Origin: Streptococcus sanguinis
GTDB lineage: Bacteria; Bacillota; Bacilli; Lactobacillales; Streptococcaceae
NCBI RefSeq assembly: GCF_019929225.1
Contig: NZ_JAHZPA010000002.1
Coordinates: 248,001-312,000, forward strand
Direction: 5' to 3'
Length of the DNA stretch: 64,000 nucleotides
Shown here: one piece after another, positions 33,665-42,320 of the stretch
Numbering within the stretch: the stretch's first letter is position 1
Layout: each line of letters starts with the position of its first letter
Position numbers and translations under genes: made by a program
The notes under the pieces: model-generated
Seen by the model: the letters and a program-made list of their open reading frames with translations, nothing else
What the model was told of the DNA's origin: nothing
Database searches by the model: none

Positions 33665-34339
33665 TTAAGGTTGTCTATTGGCGCTACTTGCTTCCTTGCT
33701 GGTAAAGTTTTTGTCCTTTAGGGCAAAAATCATGGCTATTGTTATCATTAAAGCAAACCAAAAGGCGGGAATGAGAATAGGAGAAAGCATTTCGCGAAGG
33801 GCTGGTGCAATAGCGCTGAGTAGCCGACTAAGGAGAATTCCTGTTAAGGGAGTTGTTAGGGCAAACCAGCGCGGGTAAGCCGTTTTCTTACTCAAAACGA
33901 GGATAACAATAAATAGGAGAAGTACAGCCATAAGTACGAAATAAATAAGCAGAAAGTTATTTTTCACTATTGAAAAGCTTTCTAGTAATTTTGCAATATC
34001 GGCAGAGGGATTATGGGCATACAGCCGCGAAGTGGCGGCAAAATAGAAATAGCTGGTGTGGAGGAAAACACAGACAGTCATGAGAATCCAAGCTCCTACT
34101 ATTCCTAGCCATTTTTGTCTCAGCCCGATAGAGAGGATATAGACGCCCATTCCTAAAAGCGGAAAAAGAAGTAAGGCATAGCCTGCAAAATCAACTTTCC
34201 AAGCTGCTAAATCAGGCATGTGCTGCCAAAATCCCTTTCCAAAACCGTCAGAGATAGCAATCAATATATCTGCAACATAAATCAGCCAGCTTCCTAAAAT
34301 AGACCAGGGAGCCCAGCGACGGATCGTTTTTTGAGTCAT
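33665..34339 (-). CDS. Seven-helix membrane protein (DUF6796-like)
   Basis: The 224-aa protein has about six or seven hydrophobic helices (for example IVGAWILMTVCVFLHTSYFYF and FLLIYFVLMAVLLLFIVILV) and no catalytic motif I can name. ATG at 34339 is preceded by AAGGAGG on the minus strand and a good promoter. It runs opposite to its neighbours. It resembles DUF6796 proteins, described only as membrane proteins of Firmicutes. Function unknown. Confidence 0.7.
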   Translation of the reverse strand: MTQKTIRRWAPWSILGSWLIYVADILIAISDGFGKGFWQHMPDLAAWKVDFAGYALLLFPLLGMGVYILSIGLRQKWLGIVGAWILMTVCVFLHTSYFYFAATSRLYAHNPSADIAKLLESFSIVKNNFLLIYFVLMAVLLLFIVILVLSKKTAYPRWFALTTPLTGILLSRLLSAIAPALREMLSPILIPAFWFALMITIAMIFALKDKNFTSKEASSANRQP

Positions 34340-34369
34340 AAGCGCCTCCTTTAGACTTGTGTTACTAAC

Positions 34370-34398
34370 ATTTTACCAAAGGTTTGTTACGGAAGCAA
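34370..34398 (-). promoter_or_regulatory. Promoter of the DUF6796-like gene
   Basis: On the minus strand TTGCTT (34398-34393) and TAAAAT (34375-34370) are 17 bases apart. Confidence 0.65.
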
Positions 34399-34526
34399 GG
34401 CTCGAAATGCCTAGAGGCTATAAAATGGTGTCTGCTTTCTATGTAAGGGGATAAAATGATTTCAGAAAGTGTGGGAAATGTTTGATTTTTTATTGCAGTA
34501 GAGCTTGATGATTTTTAGATTGAAGT

Positions 34527-34603
34527 TATTTAGAAAAAATTCGAAATAGATTTGACAGAAAGAAAGGAAAGATGTATAATCTATTTAGAAAAAAACCAAA
34601 ACA
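34527..34603 (+). promoter_or_regulatory. Promoter P4 bracketed by operators g and h
   Basis: Box g (34527-34548, arms TATTTAGAA and TTCGAAATA) is followed after three bases by a perfect -35 TTGACA (34552-34557), a 17-base spacer, a perfect -10 TATAAT (34575-34580), one base, and box h (34582-34603, arms TATTTAGAA and ACCAAAACA). This is the same geometry as P1. Such a strong core promoter enclosed by operators implies tight repression and high induced expression of the yhfC-arsR2-sdpI3 unit. Confidence 0.8.
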
Positions 34604-34620
34604 GTTTAGGAGAAAAAACG

Positions 34621-35409
34621 ATGATTTCCATTCATATCTTGATTGCTATGCTGCTGATTTTAGGGACAGTCCTTGTTCCTTTGGTTTATTTTAAAAAGAC
34701 CAAGCACATTTCTCTATTAGTCTTTCTTTTAGGGGGAGTCGGTTTTTATTTATCGAGTCAAGTTCTGGAAAATATTTTGCATCGTATCGTTTTACAGCCT
34801 CAGGCTGATGGAACTATCGCTTTGCAGACGGAAAAACCTTGGCTATATGTTCTTTATGGTATTGCTGCGGCAGCTATCTTTGAAGAAACAGCCCGCTGGG
34901 TCATCTTTTACTGGCTGCAAAAGAAGCGCCCACTGACCTTTAGGGATGGTGTGGCCTATGGCTTGGGTCATGGTGCTATTGAGGCTTTGTTCGTTGGTAT
35001 TGTTAGTCTCTTAAACTTTTGGGCTATAGCTCAAGTAGTAACTCAGGGGAATGCTCAGACGCTGGCTCAAATTCCTCAAGCAATTATTGACAATGTCCGT
35101 TCCATGAACGCTGGCAGCATCTATCTTTTGGCTTTTGAACGGATCTTGGCTATTCTCATTCAAATCCTTCTGACCTTCTGGGTTTGGAAAGCGGTCAAGG
35201 AGAAGGCTCCAGTGTATTTTTTAGCCGCTCTGGGACTTCACGCCCTGATTGACTTAGCGCCTGCTCTGGCTCAGGTAGGCTTTCTTCCGCCACTGGCTGT
35301 TGAGGCTCTGCTCTTAGTAGAAGTAGTGGCACTAGTCTTTCTGACCAAGAAAATTTTGAAAGTTTACCTGAAAGAAAGGTTCAATCATGGGGATCAGTCA
35401 AACGCTTAA
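34621..35409 (+). CDS. YhfC-family intramembrane metalloprotease
   Basis: I start at ATG 34621 behind TAGGAG; the frame is open further upstream, but that covers the promoter and operator. The 262-aa protein has seven or so helices with AIFEETARWVIFYWL, VAYGLGHGAIEALFVG and LGLHALIDLAPAL, the Glu-Glu and two His motifs of the YhfC/PrsW/CPBP superfamily of membrane proteases. Its 3' end overlaps arsR2 by 23 bases. It is the first gene of the operator-controlled operon, so a protease is induced together with the repressor and SdpI-like protein. The substrate is unknown. Confidence 0.82.
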   Translation: MISIHILIAMLLILGTVLVPLVYFKKTKHISLLVFLLGGVGFYLSSQVLENILHRIVLQPQADGTIALQTEKPWLYVLYGIAAAAIFEETARWVIFYWLQKKRPLTFRDGVAYGLGHGAIEALFVGIVSLLNFWAIAQVVTQGNAQTLAQIPQAIIDNVRSMNAGSIYLLAFERILAILIQILLTFWVWKAVKEKAPVYFLAALGLHALIDLAPALAQVGFLPPLAVEALLLVEVVALVFLTKKILKVYLKERFNHGDQSNA

Positions 35410-35668
35410 AGCCCTAGCTGACCCAGTTCGGAGGGGAATCCTGGAAATGCTCAAGCATGGTCCGAAGTCTGCAGGGGAAATTGCTCAAGCTTTTGAGCTG
35501 ACTCCTGCGACAGTATCCTACCACCTCTCTCAGCTAAAGAAAGCCGGTCTGCTCATAGAAGAAAAGCAGAAGAACTTTATATATTACAGCTTAGATGTCA
35601 CGGTTTTTGAAGAAATTCTTGTTTGGTTTCAATCTCTTGGAGGAGGAAACAAAAATGAAAAAAAATAG
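35387..35668 (+). CDS. ArsR-family repressor 2 (SdpR-like)
   Basis: The 93-aa winged-helix protein is nearly the same as ArsR1: LKALADPVRRGILEMLKHG, PATVSYHLSQLKKAGL and QKNFIYYSLD. It likewise lacks a metal-binding cysteine motif. It overlaps both neighbours (the yhfC-like gene by 23 bases and sdpI-like 3 by 14), so the three are translationally coupled. The close similarity of the two repressors suggests that they bind the same operator family and could cross-regulate. Confidence 0.88.
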   Translation: MGISQTLKALADPVRRGILEMLKHGPKSAGEIAQAFELTPATVSYHLSQLKKAGLLIEEKQKNFIYYSLDVTVFEEILVWFQSLGGGNKNEKK

Positions 35669-36152
35669 TTTTCAAGAATTAGGCTGGGCGCTTGGACTCA
35701 TGTTCCTGCCAGTTTTCTATGCGATCTGGAACTATCAAGAATTACCAGATAGCCTAGCGATTCACTTTGACTTATCTGGGGAAGGCGATTCCTTTTTACC
35801 TAAGTTTTTAGTAGTTTCGGCTTTTCCAATTGTCATGATGCTGCTAGAAGTTATGATTTATTGGTCTACTGTTGCTAAAGATATCTTAAATCCCACTTTT
35901 AAACACCTTATTCGCTGGGTCTTCCCCTTTAGCTTTGTCTTACTCTATATGGCGACTATCTATGGGGGCTTAGACGAGGACTTTGATATCCGTAAAATAG
36001 CAACTGTGATCGTTGGTGTGGTTTTTATAATTATGGGAAATTATCTGCCGAAAAAAGTCCAGGCGGATAGAAAACCCATGAATAGAAAGTGGGCACATCT
36101 CTTTGTTTTGTTAGGATTTCTTACTTTTATAGTCAGCATTTTCTATTTGTAA
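35655..36152 (+). CDS. SdpI-like membrane protein 3
   Basis: I start at ATG 35655 (GGAGGAAAC at 35642-35650). The 165-aa, four-helix protein begins QELGWALGLMFLPVFYAIWNYQ and has a DUF1648-type ELPDSLAIHFDLSGEGD, which is closer to the classical SdpI pattern than the other two copies. It ends GNYLPKKVQADRKPMNRKW and a final helix. It is the partner of ArsR2 in a second repressor/immunity-type pair. The terminal helix ends 10 codons before the flp promoter. Confidence 0.85.
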   Translation: MKKNSFQELGWALGLMFLPVFYAIWNYQELPDSLAIHFDLSGEGDSFLPKFLVVSAFPIVMMLLEVMIYWSTVAKDILNPTFKHLIRWVFPFSFVLLYMATIYGGLDEDFDIRKIATVIVGVVFIIMGNYLPKKVQADRKPMNRKWAHLFVLLGFLTFIVSIFYL

Positions 36153-36161
36153 GCGGATTTA

Positions 36162-36170
36162 TGCTATAAT
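36162..36170 (+). promoter_or_regulatory. Extended -10 promoter of flp
   Basis: TG-C-TATAAT (36162-36170), 29 bases before the start codon. Confidence 0.6.
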
Positions 36171-36199
36171 GGTATCAAGTATCAAATAAAAGGGTTATC

Positions 36200-36886
36200 A
36201 TGATTACCAAGGAGCATTATCAATTTATCCGGCAGCACCCTGCCTTTGTCAATCTGCCAGTGGAGCTTTTCGATAAATTAGCAGTGGAGATTCAGTATCG
36301 TAAGATTCCTAAAGGACAAATTATCTTTTTTGCGGGGGATCGTCGTGAGCGTCTTTTCCTCTTGTCTCAAGGCTATGTGCGGATTGAGCAGTATGATTCG
36401 ACAGACACATTTTCTTATATGGATTATGTCAAGAAAAACAGTGTTTTCCCCTATGGAGGTATGTTTTTTGATGAGTGCTATCATTACACAGCCAGCGCTG
36501 TCACCAATGTCGAATATTTCTCCATTCCTATTGATTTGTTTGAAGACTATTCAAAGAAGAGTGTGGATCAACTGTTGTTCATTACCAAGCGGCTATCGCA
36601 AATCTTGGAATTTCAGGAATTGAGATTGCGCAATGTCGTGGCCGCCAGTGCCAGTGAGCGTGTTATCCAGTCTCTATCACTGCTCTGTATGGATTTGTGC
36701 AAGGAGGGAGACAGCCTGCCATTTCCTATCAGTATGAAAGAGTTGGCAAAGCTAGGAGCCACGACCCGGGAAACGGTCAATCAAGTTCTGAAAAAGCTCT
36801 TGGATGAAGGTCGGATTGAATACGAACATAAAAAATTAACTTTTAAAGAGAAAGAGTATTTTATGAAATACCTTGCTAGAAGCTAA
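36200..36886 (+). CDS. flp: Crp/Fnr-family regulator of the arginine deiminase genes
   Basis: The 228-aa protein has an N-terminal cyclic-nucleotide-binding-like beta-barrel (KGQIIFFAGDRRERLFLLSQG) and a C-terminal Crp-type helix-turn-helix (MKELAKLGATTRETVNQVL). The N-terminus has no cysteine cluster, so it should not hold the oxygen-sensing iron-sulfur centre of E. coli FNR. In S. gordonii an FNR-like protein encoded next to the arc operon activates arginine deiminase expression, and the same gene order here supports that role. It has its own promoter and terminator. Confidence 0.85.
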   Translation: MITKEHYQFIRQHPAFVNLPVELFDKLAVEIQYRKIPKGQIIFFAGDRRERLFLLSQGYVRIEQYDSTDTFSYMDYVKKNSVFPYGGMFFDECYHYTASAVTNVEYFSIPIDLFEDYSKKSVDQLLFITKRLSQILEFQELRLRNVVAASASERVIQSLSLLCMDLCKEGDSLPFPISMKELAKLGATTRETVNQVLKKLLDEGRIEYEHKKLTFKEKEYFMKYLARS

Positions 36887-36911
36887 TCGGTTCTGATTAG
36901 CTTCTTTTTTG
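36878..36911 (+). terminator. Terminator of flp
   Basis: AGAAGCTAATC (36878-36888) pairs with GATTAGCTTCT (36895-36905), followed by T residues. The flp stop codon lies in the stem. Confidence 0.9.
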
Positions 36912-36986
36912 TTAAATAAATTCAAAATATTCTGATATTAACCATGTACTGATTTTATTTTAAAAAATAAATATTCACAAAAATAA

Positions 36987-37021
36987 TATAATGAGTAAAA
37001 TATTCAAAGAAAACGCTTTAA
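36987..37021 (+). promoter_or_regulatory. arcA promoter region with cre-like site
   Basis: A perfect TATAAT (36987-36992) has no recognisable -35, as expected for activator-dependent control (Flp, ArcR). Downstream at 37007-37021 AAGAAAACGCTTTAA matches the catabolite-repression (cre) consensus with two mismatches. The leader to arcA is about 175 bases; AAAGGAGG precedes the start codon. Confidence 0.6.
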
Positions 37022-37174
37022 AGAAGAATATTATAAAAATAAAAATAGAAAAAAGCAAAGGATTTGGCATTTGCAATGTTGGCTTTTTCTTGAAAGCGGT
37101 AGCATTAAATGCTAGAATAGTACATGTAAACGGGATTAGAAAAACTAAACCGCAAAGAAAAAGGAGGATAGTAG

Positions 37175-38404
37175 ATGTCTACACATCCAATTCGTGTTTT
37201 CTCAGAAATTGGAAAACTGAAAAAAGTTATGTTGCACCGTCCTGGCAAGGAGTTAGAAAACTTGCAGCCGGACTACTTAGAACGTCTTCTTTTTGACGAT
37301 ATTCCTTTCTTGGAAGATGCACAAAAAGAACATGATAACTTTGCTCAAGCGCTTCGCAATGAAGGAGTTGAGGTGCTCTATCTTGAGCAGCTGGCTGCTG
37401 AGTCACTAACTTCTCCAGAAATCCGCGAGCAATTCATCGAAGAATATCTGGAAGAAGCCAATATTCGCGGCCGTGAAACCAAGAAGGCTATTCGCGAACT
37501 GCTTCGTGGTATCAAAGATAACCGAGAGTTGGTTGAAAAAACGATGGCAGGGGTTCAAAAAGTTGAATTGCCAGAAATTCCTGAAGAAGCAAAAGGCTTG
37601 ACGGACTTGGTGGAATCTGATTATCCATTCGCTATTGATCCAATGCCAAACCTCTACTTCACACGTGACCCATTTGCTACAATTGGTAATGCTGTATCGC
37701 TCAACCACATGTATGCAGATACTCGTAATCGTGAAACTCTCTACGGTAAATACATCTTCAAATACCACCCAGTATATGGTGGAAATGTTGAACTTGTTTA
37801 CAACCGTGAAGAAGACACACGTATCGAAGGTGGGGACGAGTTGGTTCTTTCAAAAGATGTGCTGGCAGTTGGGATTTCACAACGTACAGACGCAGCTTCT
37901 ATCGAAAAACTCTTGGTCAATATCTTCAAGAAAAATGTTGGCTTCAAGAAAGTTTTGGCTTTCGAATTTGCCAACAACCGTAAGTTCATGCACTTAGACA
38001 CTGTCTTCACTATGGTTGACTATGACAAGTTCACGATTCACCCAGAAATCGAAGGCGATCTTCGCGTTTACTCTGTAACTTATGTTGATGACAAACTTAA
38101 GATTGTTGAAGAAAAAGGTGATTTAGCAGAAATCTTGGCAGAAAACCTTGGTGTGGAAAAAGTTCACCTGATTCGCTGTGGTGGTGGCAATATCGTAGCT
38201 GCTGCGCGTGAGCAGTGGAACGACGGTTCTAACACCTTGACCATCGCACCTGGTGTAGTAGTAGTGTATGACCGTAATACAGTTACTAACAAGATTTTGG
38301 AAGAATACGGCTTGCGTTTGATTAAGATCCGCGGAAGTGAATTGGTTCGCGGTCGTGGTGGACCACGCTGTATGTCTATGCCATTTGAACGTGAAGAAAT
38401 TTAG
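37175..38404 (+). CDS. arcA: Arginine deiminase
   Basis: The 409-aa cytoplasmic enzyme hydrolyses arginine to citrulline and ammonia. Visible motifs are [16 protein letters not shown] at the N-terminus, [13 protein letters not shown], a HLDTVFTM block containing catalytic His and Asp, and [12 protein letters not shown] with the catalytic Cys near residue 398. The length is the usual one. It is the first gene of the ADI pathway set, which makes ATP and ammonia and protects oral streptococci from acid. AAAGGAGG precedes ATG 37175. Confidence 0.98.
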   Translation: MSTHPIRVFSEIGKLKKVMLHRPGKELENLQPDYLERLLFDDIPFLEDAQKEHDNFAQALRNEGVEVLYLEQLAAESLTSPEIREQFIEEYLEEANIRGRETKKAIRELLRGIKDNRELVEKTMAGVQKVELPEIPEEAKGLTDLVESDYPFAIDPMPNLYFTRDPFATIGNAVSLNHMYADTRNRETLYGKYIFKYHPVYGGNVELVYNREEDTRIEGGDELVLSKDVLAVGISQRTDAASIEKLLVNIFKKNVGFKKVLAFEFANNRKFMHLDTVFTMVDYDKFTIHPEIEGDLRVYSVTYVDDKLKIVEEKGDLAEILAENLGVEKVHLIRCGGGNIVAAAREQWNDGSNTLTIAPGVVVVYDRNTVTNKILEEYGLRLIKIRGSELVRGRGGPRCMSMPFEREEI

Positions 38405-38454
38405 GAATCCAGTATTTTACTAATACTCAAAGAATAGAAAGAGGAAATAATAGA

Positions 38455-39471
38455 ATGACACATTCAGTATTCCAAGGACGTAGCTTCTTAGCAGAAAAAG
38501 ACTTTAGCCGTGCTGAGTTAGAATACCTTATCGGTCTTTCAGCTCACTTGAAAGATTTGAAAAAACGCAACATTCAACACCACTATCTTGCTGGCAAGAA
38601 TATCGCTCTCTTGTTTGAAAAAACATCTACTCGTACTCGTGCAGCTTTTACAACAGCAGCCATTGACCTAGGAGCACATCCAGAATACCTTGGTGCTAAC
38701 GATATCCAGCTTGGCAAGAAAGAATCTACAGAAGATACTGCTAAAGTTTTGGGCCGTATGTTTGATGGGATTGAATTCCGCGGCTTTAGCCAACGCATGG
38801 TAGAAGAATTGGCTGAATTCTCAGGTGTTCCAGTATGGAATGGTCTGACTGACGAATGGCACCCAACTCAAATGTTGGCTGACTACTTGACTGTTCAAGA
38901 AAACTTTGGCCGTCTGGAAGGCTTGACATTGGTATACTGTGGTGATGGACGTAACAACGTTGCCAACAGCTTGCTGGTGACAGGAGCTATCCTTGGCGTA
39001 AACGTTCACATCTTCTCACCAAAAGAACTCTTCCCAGAAAAAGAAATCGTTGAATTGGCAGAAGGCTTTGCTAAAGAAAGCGGCGCTCGTGTATTGATTA
39101 CAGAAGATGCTGACGAAGCAGTTAAAGGTGCTGATGTTCTTTACACAGACGTTTGGGTATCTATGGGTGAAGAAGACAAGTTTGCAGAACGCGTTGCCCT
39201 CCTCAAACCTTACCAAGTAAACATGGATTTGGTGAAGAAGGCTGATAACGAAAACTTGATTTTCTTGCACTGCTTGCCAGCATTCCACGATACAAATACT
39301 GTTTACGGTAAAGATGTCGCTGAAAAATTTGGCGTAGAGGAAATGGAAGTAACAGACGAAGTCTTCCGCAGTAAATATGCTCGTCATTTCGACCAAGCAG
39401 AAAACCGTATGCACACAATCAAAGCGGTTATGGCTGCAACTCTTGGAAACCTCTACATTCCAAAAGTATAA
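38455..39471 (+). CDS. arcB: Catabolic ornithine carbamoyltransferase
   Basis: The 338-aa enzyme splits citrulline with phosphate into ornithine and carbamoyl phosphate. Motifs are [12 protein letters not shown] (carbamoyl-phosphate binding STRTR), [24 protein letters not shown] and the HCLPAFHD ornithine site. AGAGG precedes ATG 38455, 50 bases after arcA, with no terminator between, so they are co-transcribed. An imperfect terminator-like hairpin follows. Confidence 0.98.
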   Translation: MTHSVFQGRSFLAEKDFSRAELEYLIGLSAHLKDLKKRNIQHHYLAGKNIALLFEKTSTRTRAAFTTAAIDLGAHPEYLGANDIQLGKKESTEDTAKVLGRMFDGIEFRGFSQRMVEELAEFSGVPVWNGLTDEWHPTQMLADYLTVQENFGRLEGLTLVYCGDGRNNVANSLLVTGAILGVNVHIFSPKELFPEKEIVELAEGFAKESGARVLITEDADEAVKGADVLYTDVWVSMGEEDKFAERVALLKPYQVNMDLVKKADNENLIFLHCLPAFHDTNTVYGKDVAEKFGVEEMEVTDEVFRSKYARHFDQAENRMHTIKAVMAATLGNLYIPKV

Positions 39472-39503
39472 TCTTACATAAGAAACCGTCTACCAACAGC
39501 TAT

Positions 39504-39542
39504 GAGGGCTGCGACTAATAGCTTTAGTCCGGCCCTCTTTTA
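39504..39542 (+). terminator. Partial terminator between arcB and arcC
   Basis: GAGGGC (39504-39509) and GACT pair with AGTC and GCCCTC (39532-39537), followed by TTTT. Internal mismatches suggest attenuation of downstream arc expression rather than a full stop. Confidence 0.65.
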
Positions 39543-39597
39543 TATGATAAGGAAAGCTCATTTTCTTATTGAAAATTAAAAAATCTACTAAAATAAA

Positions 39598-39612
39598 TTG
39601 GAAGCGCATTCT
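39598..39612 (+). promoter_or_regulatory. cre site upstream of arcC
   Basis: TTGGAAGCGCATTCT matches the CcpA consensus WTGNAANCGNWNNCW at every defined position, 25 bases before arcC. Confidence 0.75.
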
Positions 39613-39637
39613 TTGGAGTGCAATAATGGAGAATTAA

Positions 39638-40585
39638 ATGGCAAATCGTAAAATCGTTGTAGCCTTGGGAGGAAATGCCATCCTTTCATCTGATCCATCA
39701 GCGAAAGCACAGCAGGAAGCCTTGGTGGAAACTGCTAAACACTTGGTGAAATTGATTAAAAACGGGGATGACCTTATCATTACCCATGGAAATGGTCCAC
39801 AGGTAGGGAACTTGCTGCTGCAACACTTGGCAGCAGACTCTGAAAAGAATCCTGCCTTCCCACTAGACTCTCTTGTAGCTATGACAGAAGGCAGTATCGG
39901 CTTTTGGCTGCAAAATGCTTTGCAAAATGCTCTCTTGGATGAAGGTATCGAAAAGAATGTCGCTTCTGTTGTGACGCAAGTAGTGGTGGATAAGAACGAT
40001 CCAGCCTTTGTCAACCTCAGCAAGCCAATCGGTCCTTTCTACTCAGAAGAAGAAGCAAAAGCGGAAGCTGAAAAGAGCGGAGCGACTTTCAAAGAGGATG
40101 CTGGCCGCGGTTGGCGTAAGGTCGTTGCTTCACCAAAACCAGTGGATATCAAGGAAATTGAAACAATTCGTACGCTTTTGAATCAAGGTCAAGTAGTGGT
40201 AGCTGCGGGCGGCGGCGGGATTCCTGTCGTCAAAGAAGAAAATGGCCATCTTACTGGTGTTGAAGCCGTTATTGACAAGGACTTTGCTTCTCAGCGCTTG
40301 GCAGAGTTGGTTGATGCAGACCTCTTCATCGTCTTAACGGGTGTGGACTATGTCTTTGTTAACTACAACAAACCAGATCAAGCAAAACTGGAACATGTGA
40401 ATGTTGCTCAATTGGAAGAGTACATCAAGCAAGAACAATTTGCACCAGGCAGCATGCTTCCAAAAGTAGAAGCAGCTATCGCCTTTGTCAATGGCCGTCC
40501 AGAAGGCAAAGCAGTTATCACATCTCTGGAAAATCTTGGCGCTCTGATTGAGTCTGAGAGCGGCACGATTATTGAAAAAGGCTAA
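39638..40585 (+). CDS. arcC: Carbamate kinase
   Basis: The 315-aa enzyme transfers phosphate from carbamoyl phosphate to ADP, the ATP-yielding step of the ADI pathway. The N-terminal [12 protein letters not shown], the [15 protein letters not shown] block, [11 protein letters not shown] and [10 protein letters not shown] are typical of the amino-acid kinase fold of ArcC. ATG 39638 follows a weak purine-rich site (GGAG further upstream at 39614). It is separated from arcB by the attenuator and a perfect cre. Confidence 0.97.
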   Translation: MANRKIVVALGGNAILSSDPSAKAQQEALVETAKHLVKLIKNGDDLIITHGNGPQVGNLLLQHLAADSEKNPAFPLDSLVAMTEGSIGFWLQNALQNALLDEGIEKNVASVVTQVVVDKNDPAFVNLSKPIGPFYSEEEAKAEAEKSGATFKEDAGRGWRKVVASPKPVDIKEIETIRTLLNQGQVVVAAGGGGIPVVKEENGHLTGVEAVIDKDFASQRLAELVDADLFIVLTGVDYVFVNYNKPDQAKLEHVNVAQLEEYIKQEQFAPGSMLPKVEAAIAFVNGRPEGKAVITSLENLGALIESESGTIIEKG

Positions 40586-40708
40586 AAATAGTACTGATTG
40601 AAGGCTGATAGCAGATATCATTTCTTTGCTGGAAATCTTTTCTTGAAAATCATTTATAATTTTCAAAAATACTGGCTTTTTGAATGTTAATATGGTAAAA
40701 TATAAACA

Positions 40709-40723
40709 AAGTAAGCGTTTTCT
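40709..40723 (+). promoter_or_regulatory. cre-like site upstream of arcD
   Basis: AAGTAAGCGTTTTCT matches the CcpA consensus with one mismatch (second position), 65 bases before arcD. Confidence 0.6.
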
Positions 40724-40787
40724 TGTTTACTCATGCAGGGAAATGCAGGTTCGTAACCTCGTAAAAAACGTTTAGGAGGAAAAACAA

Positions 40788-42299
40788 ATGAGTGAAAAAA
40801 CAAAAAAAGGGTTTAAGATGCCTTCATCTTATACCGTATTGTTGATAATCATTGCCATTATGGCAGTGCTGACTTGGATTATCCCAGCCGGGGCTTTTGT
40901 AAAAGGTGTTTATCAGCCTCAGCCCCAAAATCCACAAGGAATTTGGGATGTCCTGATGGCACCGATTCGTGCTATGCTGGGCACGCACCCAGAAGAAGGT
41001 TCCTTGATCAAGGAGACTAGTGCAGCGATTGATGTTGCCTTCTTCATCCTCATGGTCGGTGGTTTCCTTGGTGTTGTCAATGAAACTGGCGCTTTGGATG
41101 TGGGAATTGCCTCTATCGTTAAGAAGTACAAGGGTCGCGAAAAGATGCTGATTGTTGTCTTGATGCCTCTCTTTGCCCTCGGTGGTACTACCTATGGTAT
41201 GGGTGAGGAAACCATGGCCTTCTATCCGCTTTTGGTGCCGGTGATGATGGCAGTTGGTTTTGACAGTCTGACTGGGGTGGCTATTATCTTGCTTGGTTCG
41301 CAAATCGGATGTTTGGCTTCTACGCTAAATCCATTTGCAACGGGTATCGCTTCAGCAACTGCTGGTGTTGGAACTGGTGAAGGGATTGTCCTTCGTCTTA
41401 TCTTCTTGGTTGTTCTGACTGCTCTCAGCACTTGGTTTGTTTACCGCTATGCGGATAAGATTCAAAAAGATCCGACCAAGTCATTGGTTTACAGCACTCG
41501 AGAAGAAGATTTGAAACACTTTAACGTTGAAACTTCTTCATCTGTTGAGTCAACTCTGAGCAAGAAACAAAGAATTGTTCTATTCCTGTTCATCATGACA
41601 TTTGTCCTTATGGTATTGAGTTTCATTCCTTGGACAGATCTCGGTATTACTATCTTTAAGGACTTCAATACTTGGCTGACTGGACTTCCAGTTCTTGGTC
41701 AGATTATTGGTTCATCTACTTCCGCACTGGGTACTTGGTACTTCCCAGAAGGAGCTATGCTCTTTGCTTTCATGGGAATCTTGATTGGCGCTGTTTACGG
41801 TCTCAAGGAAGACAAGATTATCTCAGCCTTTATGAACGGTGCAGCTGACTTGCTTAGCGTAGCCCTAATCGTAGCAATCGCTCGTGGTATCCAAGTTATC
41901 ATGAATGATGGTATGATTACAGACACTATCCTCAACTGGGGCAAACAAGGACTCAGCGGTTTGTCATCACAAGTATTCATCGTCTTGACCTACATTTTCT
42001 ACCTACCAATGTCCTTCCTTATCCCATCATCATCTGGTCTGGCCAGTGCAACTATGGGAATCATGGCTCCGATGGGAGAATTTGTCAATGTTAAGGCTAG
42101 CTTGATCATCACAGCTTATCAATCTGCTTCAGGTGTGCTGAATCTGGTTGCACCAACTTCTGGTATCGTTATGGGAGCTTTGGCACTCGGACGTATCAAT
42201 ATCGGTACTTGGTGGAAATTTATCGGCAAGCTGATTGTAGCTATCATTGCTATCAGTATTGGTCTCTTACTCCTAGGAACTTTCTTACCGTTCCTATAA
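40788..42299 (+). CDS. arcD: Arginine/ornithine antiporter
   Basis: The 503-aa membrane protein exchanges external arginine for internal ornithine. It has about twelve hydrophobic helices, starts SYTVLLIIIAIMAVLTWIIPAG and contains GGTTYGMGEETMAFYPLLVP and NPFATGIASATAG, features of the YfcC/ArcD-type (DcuC-like) family used by streptococci rather than the APC-type ArcD of Pseudomonas. AGGAGG precedes ATG 40788. It belongs to the ADI gene set and is followed within 22 bases by arcT. Confidence 0.93.
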   Translation: MSEKTKKGFKMPSSYTVLLIIIAIMAVLTWIIPAGAFVKGVYQPQPQNPQGIWDVLMAPIRAMLGTHPEEGSLIKETSAAIDVAFFILMVGGFLGVVNETGALDVGIASIVKKYKGREKMLIVVLMPLFALGGTTYGMGEETMAFYPLLVPVMMAVGFDSLTGVAIILLGSQIGCLASTLNPFATGIASATAGVGTGEGIVLRLIFLVVLTALSTWFVYRYADKIQKDPTKSLVYSTREEDLKHFNVETSSSVESTLSKKQRIVLFLFIMTFVLMVLSFIPWTDLGITIFKDFNTWLTGLPVLGQIIGSSTSALGTWYFPEGAMLFAFMGILIGAVYGLKEDKIISAFMNGAADLLSVALIVAIARGIQVIMNDGMITDTILNWGKQGLSGLSSQVFIVLTYIFYLPMSFLIPSSSGLASATMGIMAPMGEFVNVKASLIITAYQSASGVLNLVAPTSGIVMGALALGRINIGTWWKFIGKLIVAIIAISIGLLLLGTFLPFL

Positions 42300-42320
42300 G
42301 CTAGAAGCTGAGGTGATTCC

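Noticed and set aside
36991..37296. A 101-aa frame overlapping the arcA leader and start
   Set aside because: It runs out of frame through the first 120 bases of arcA, lacks a ribosome site and covers the arc regulatory region.
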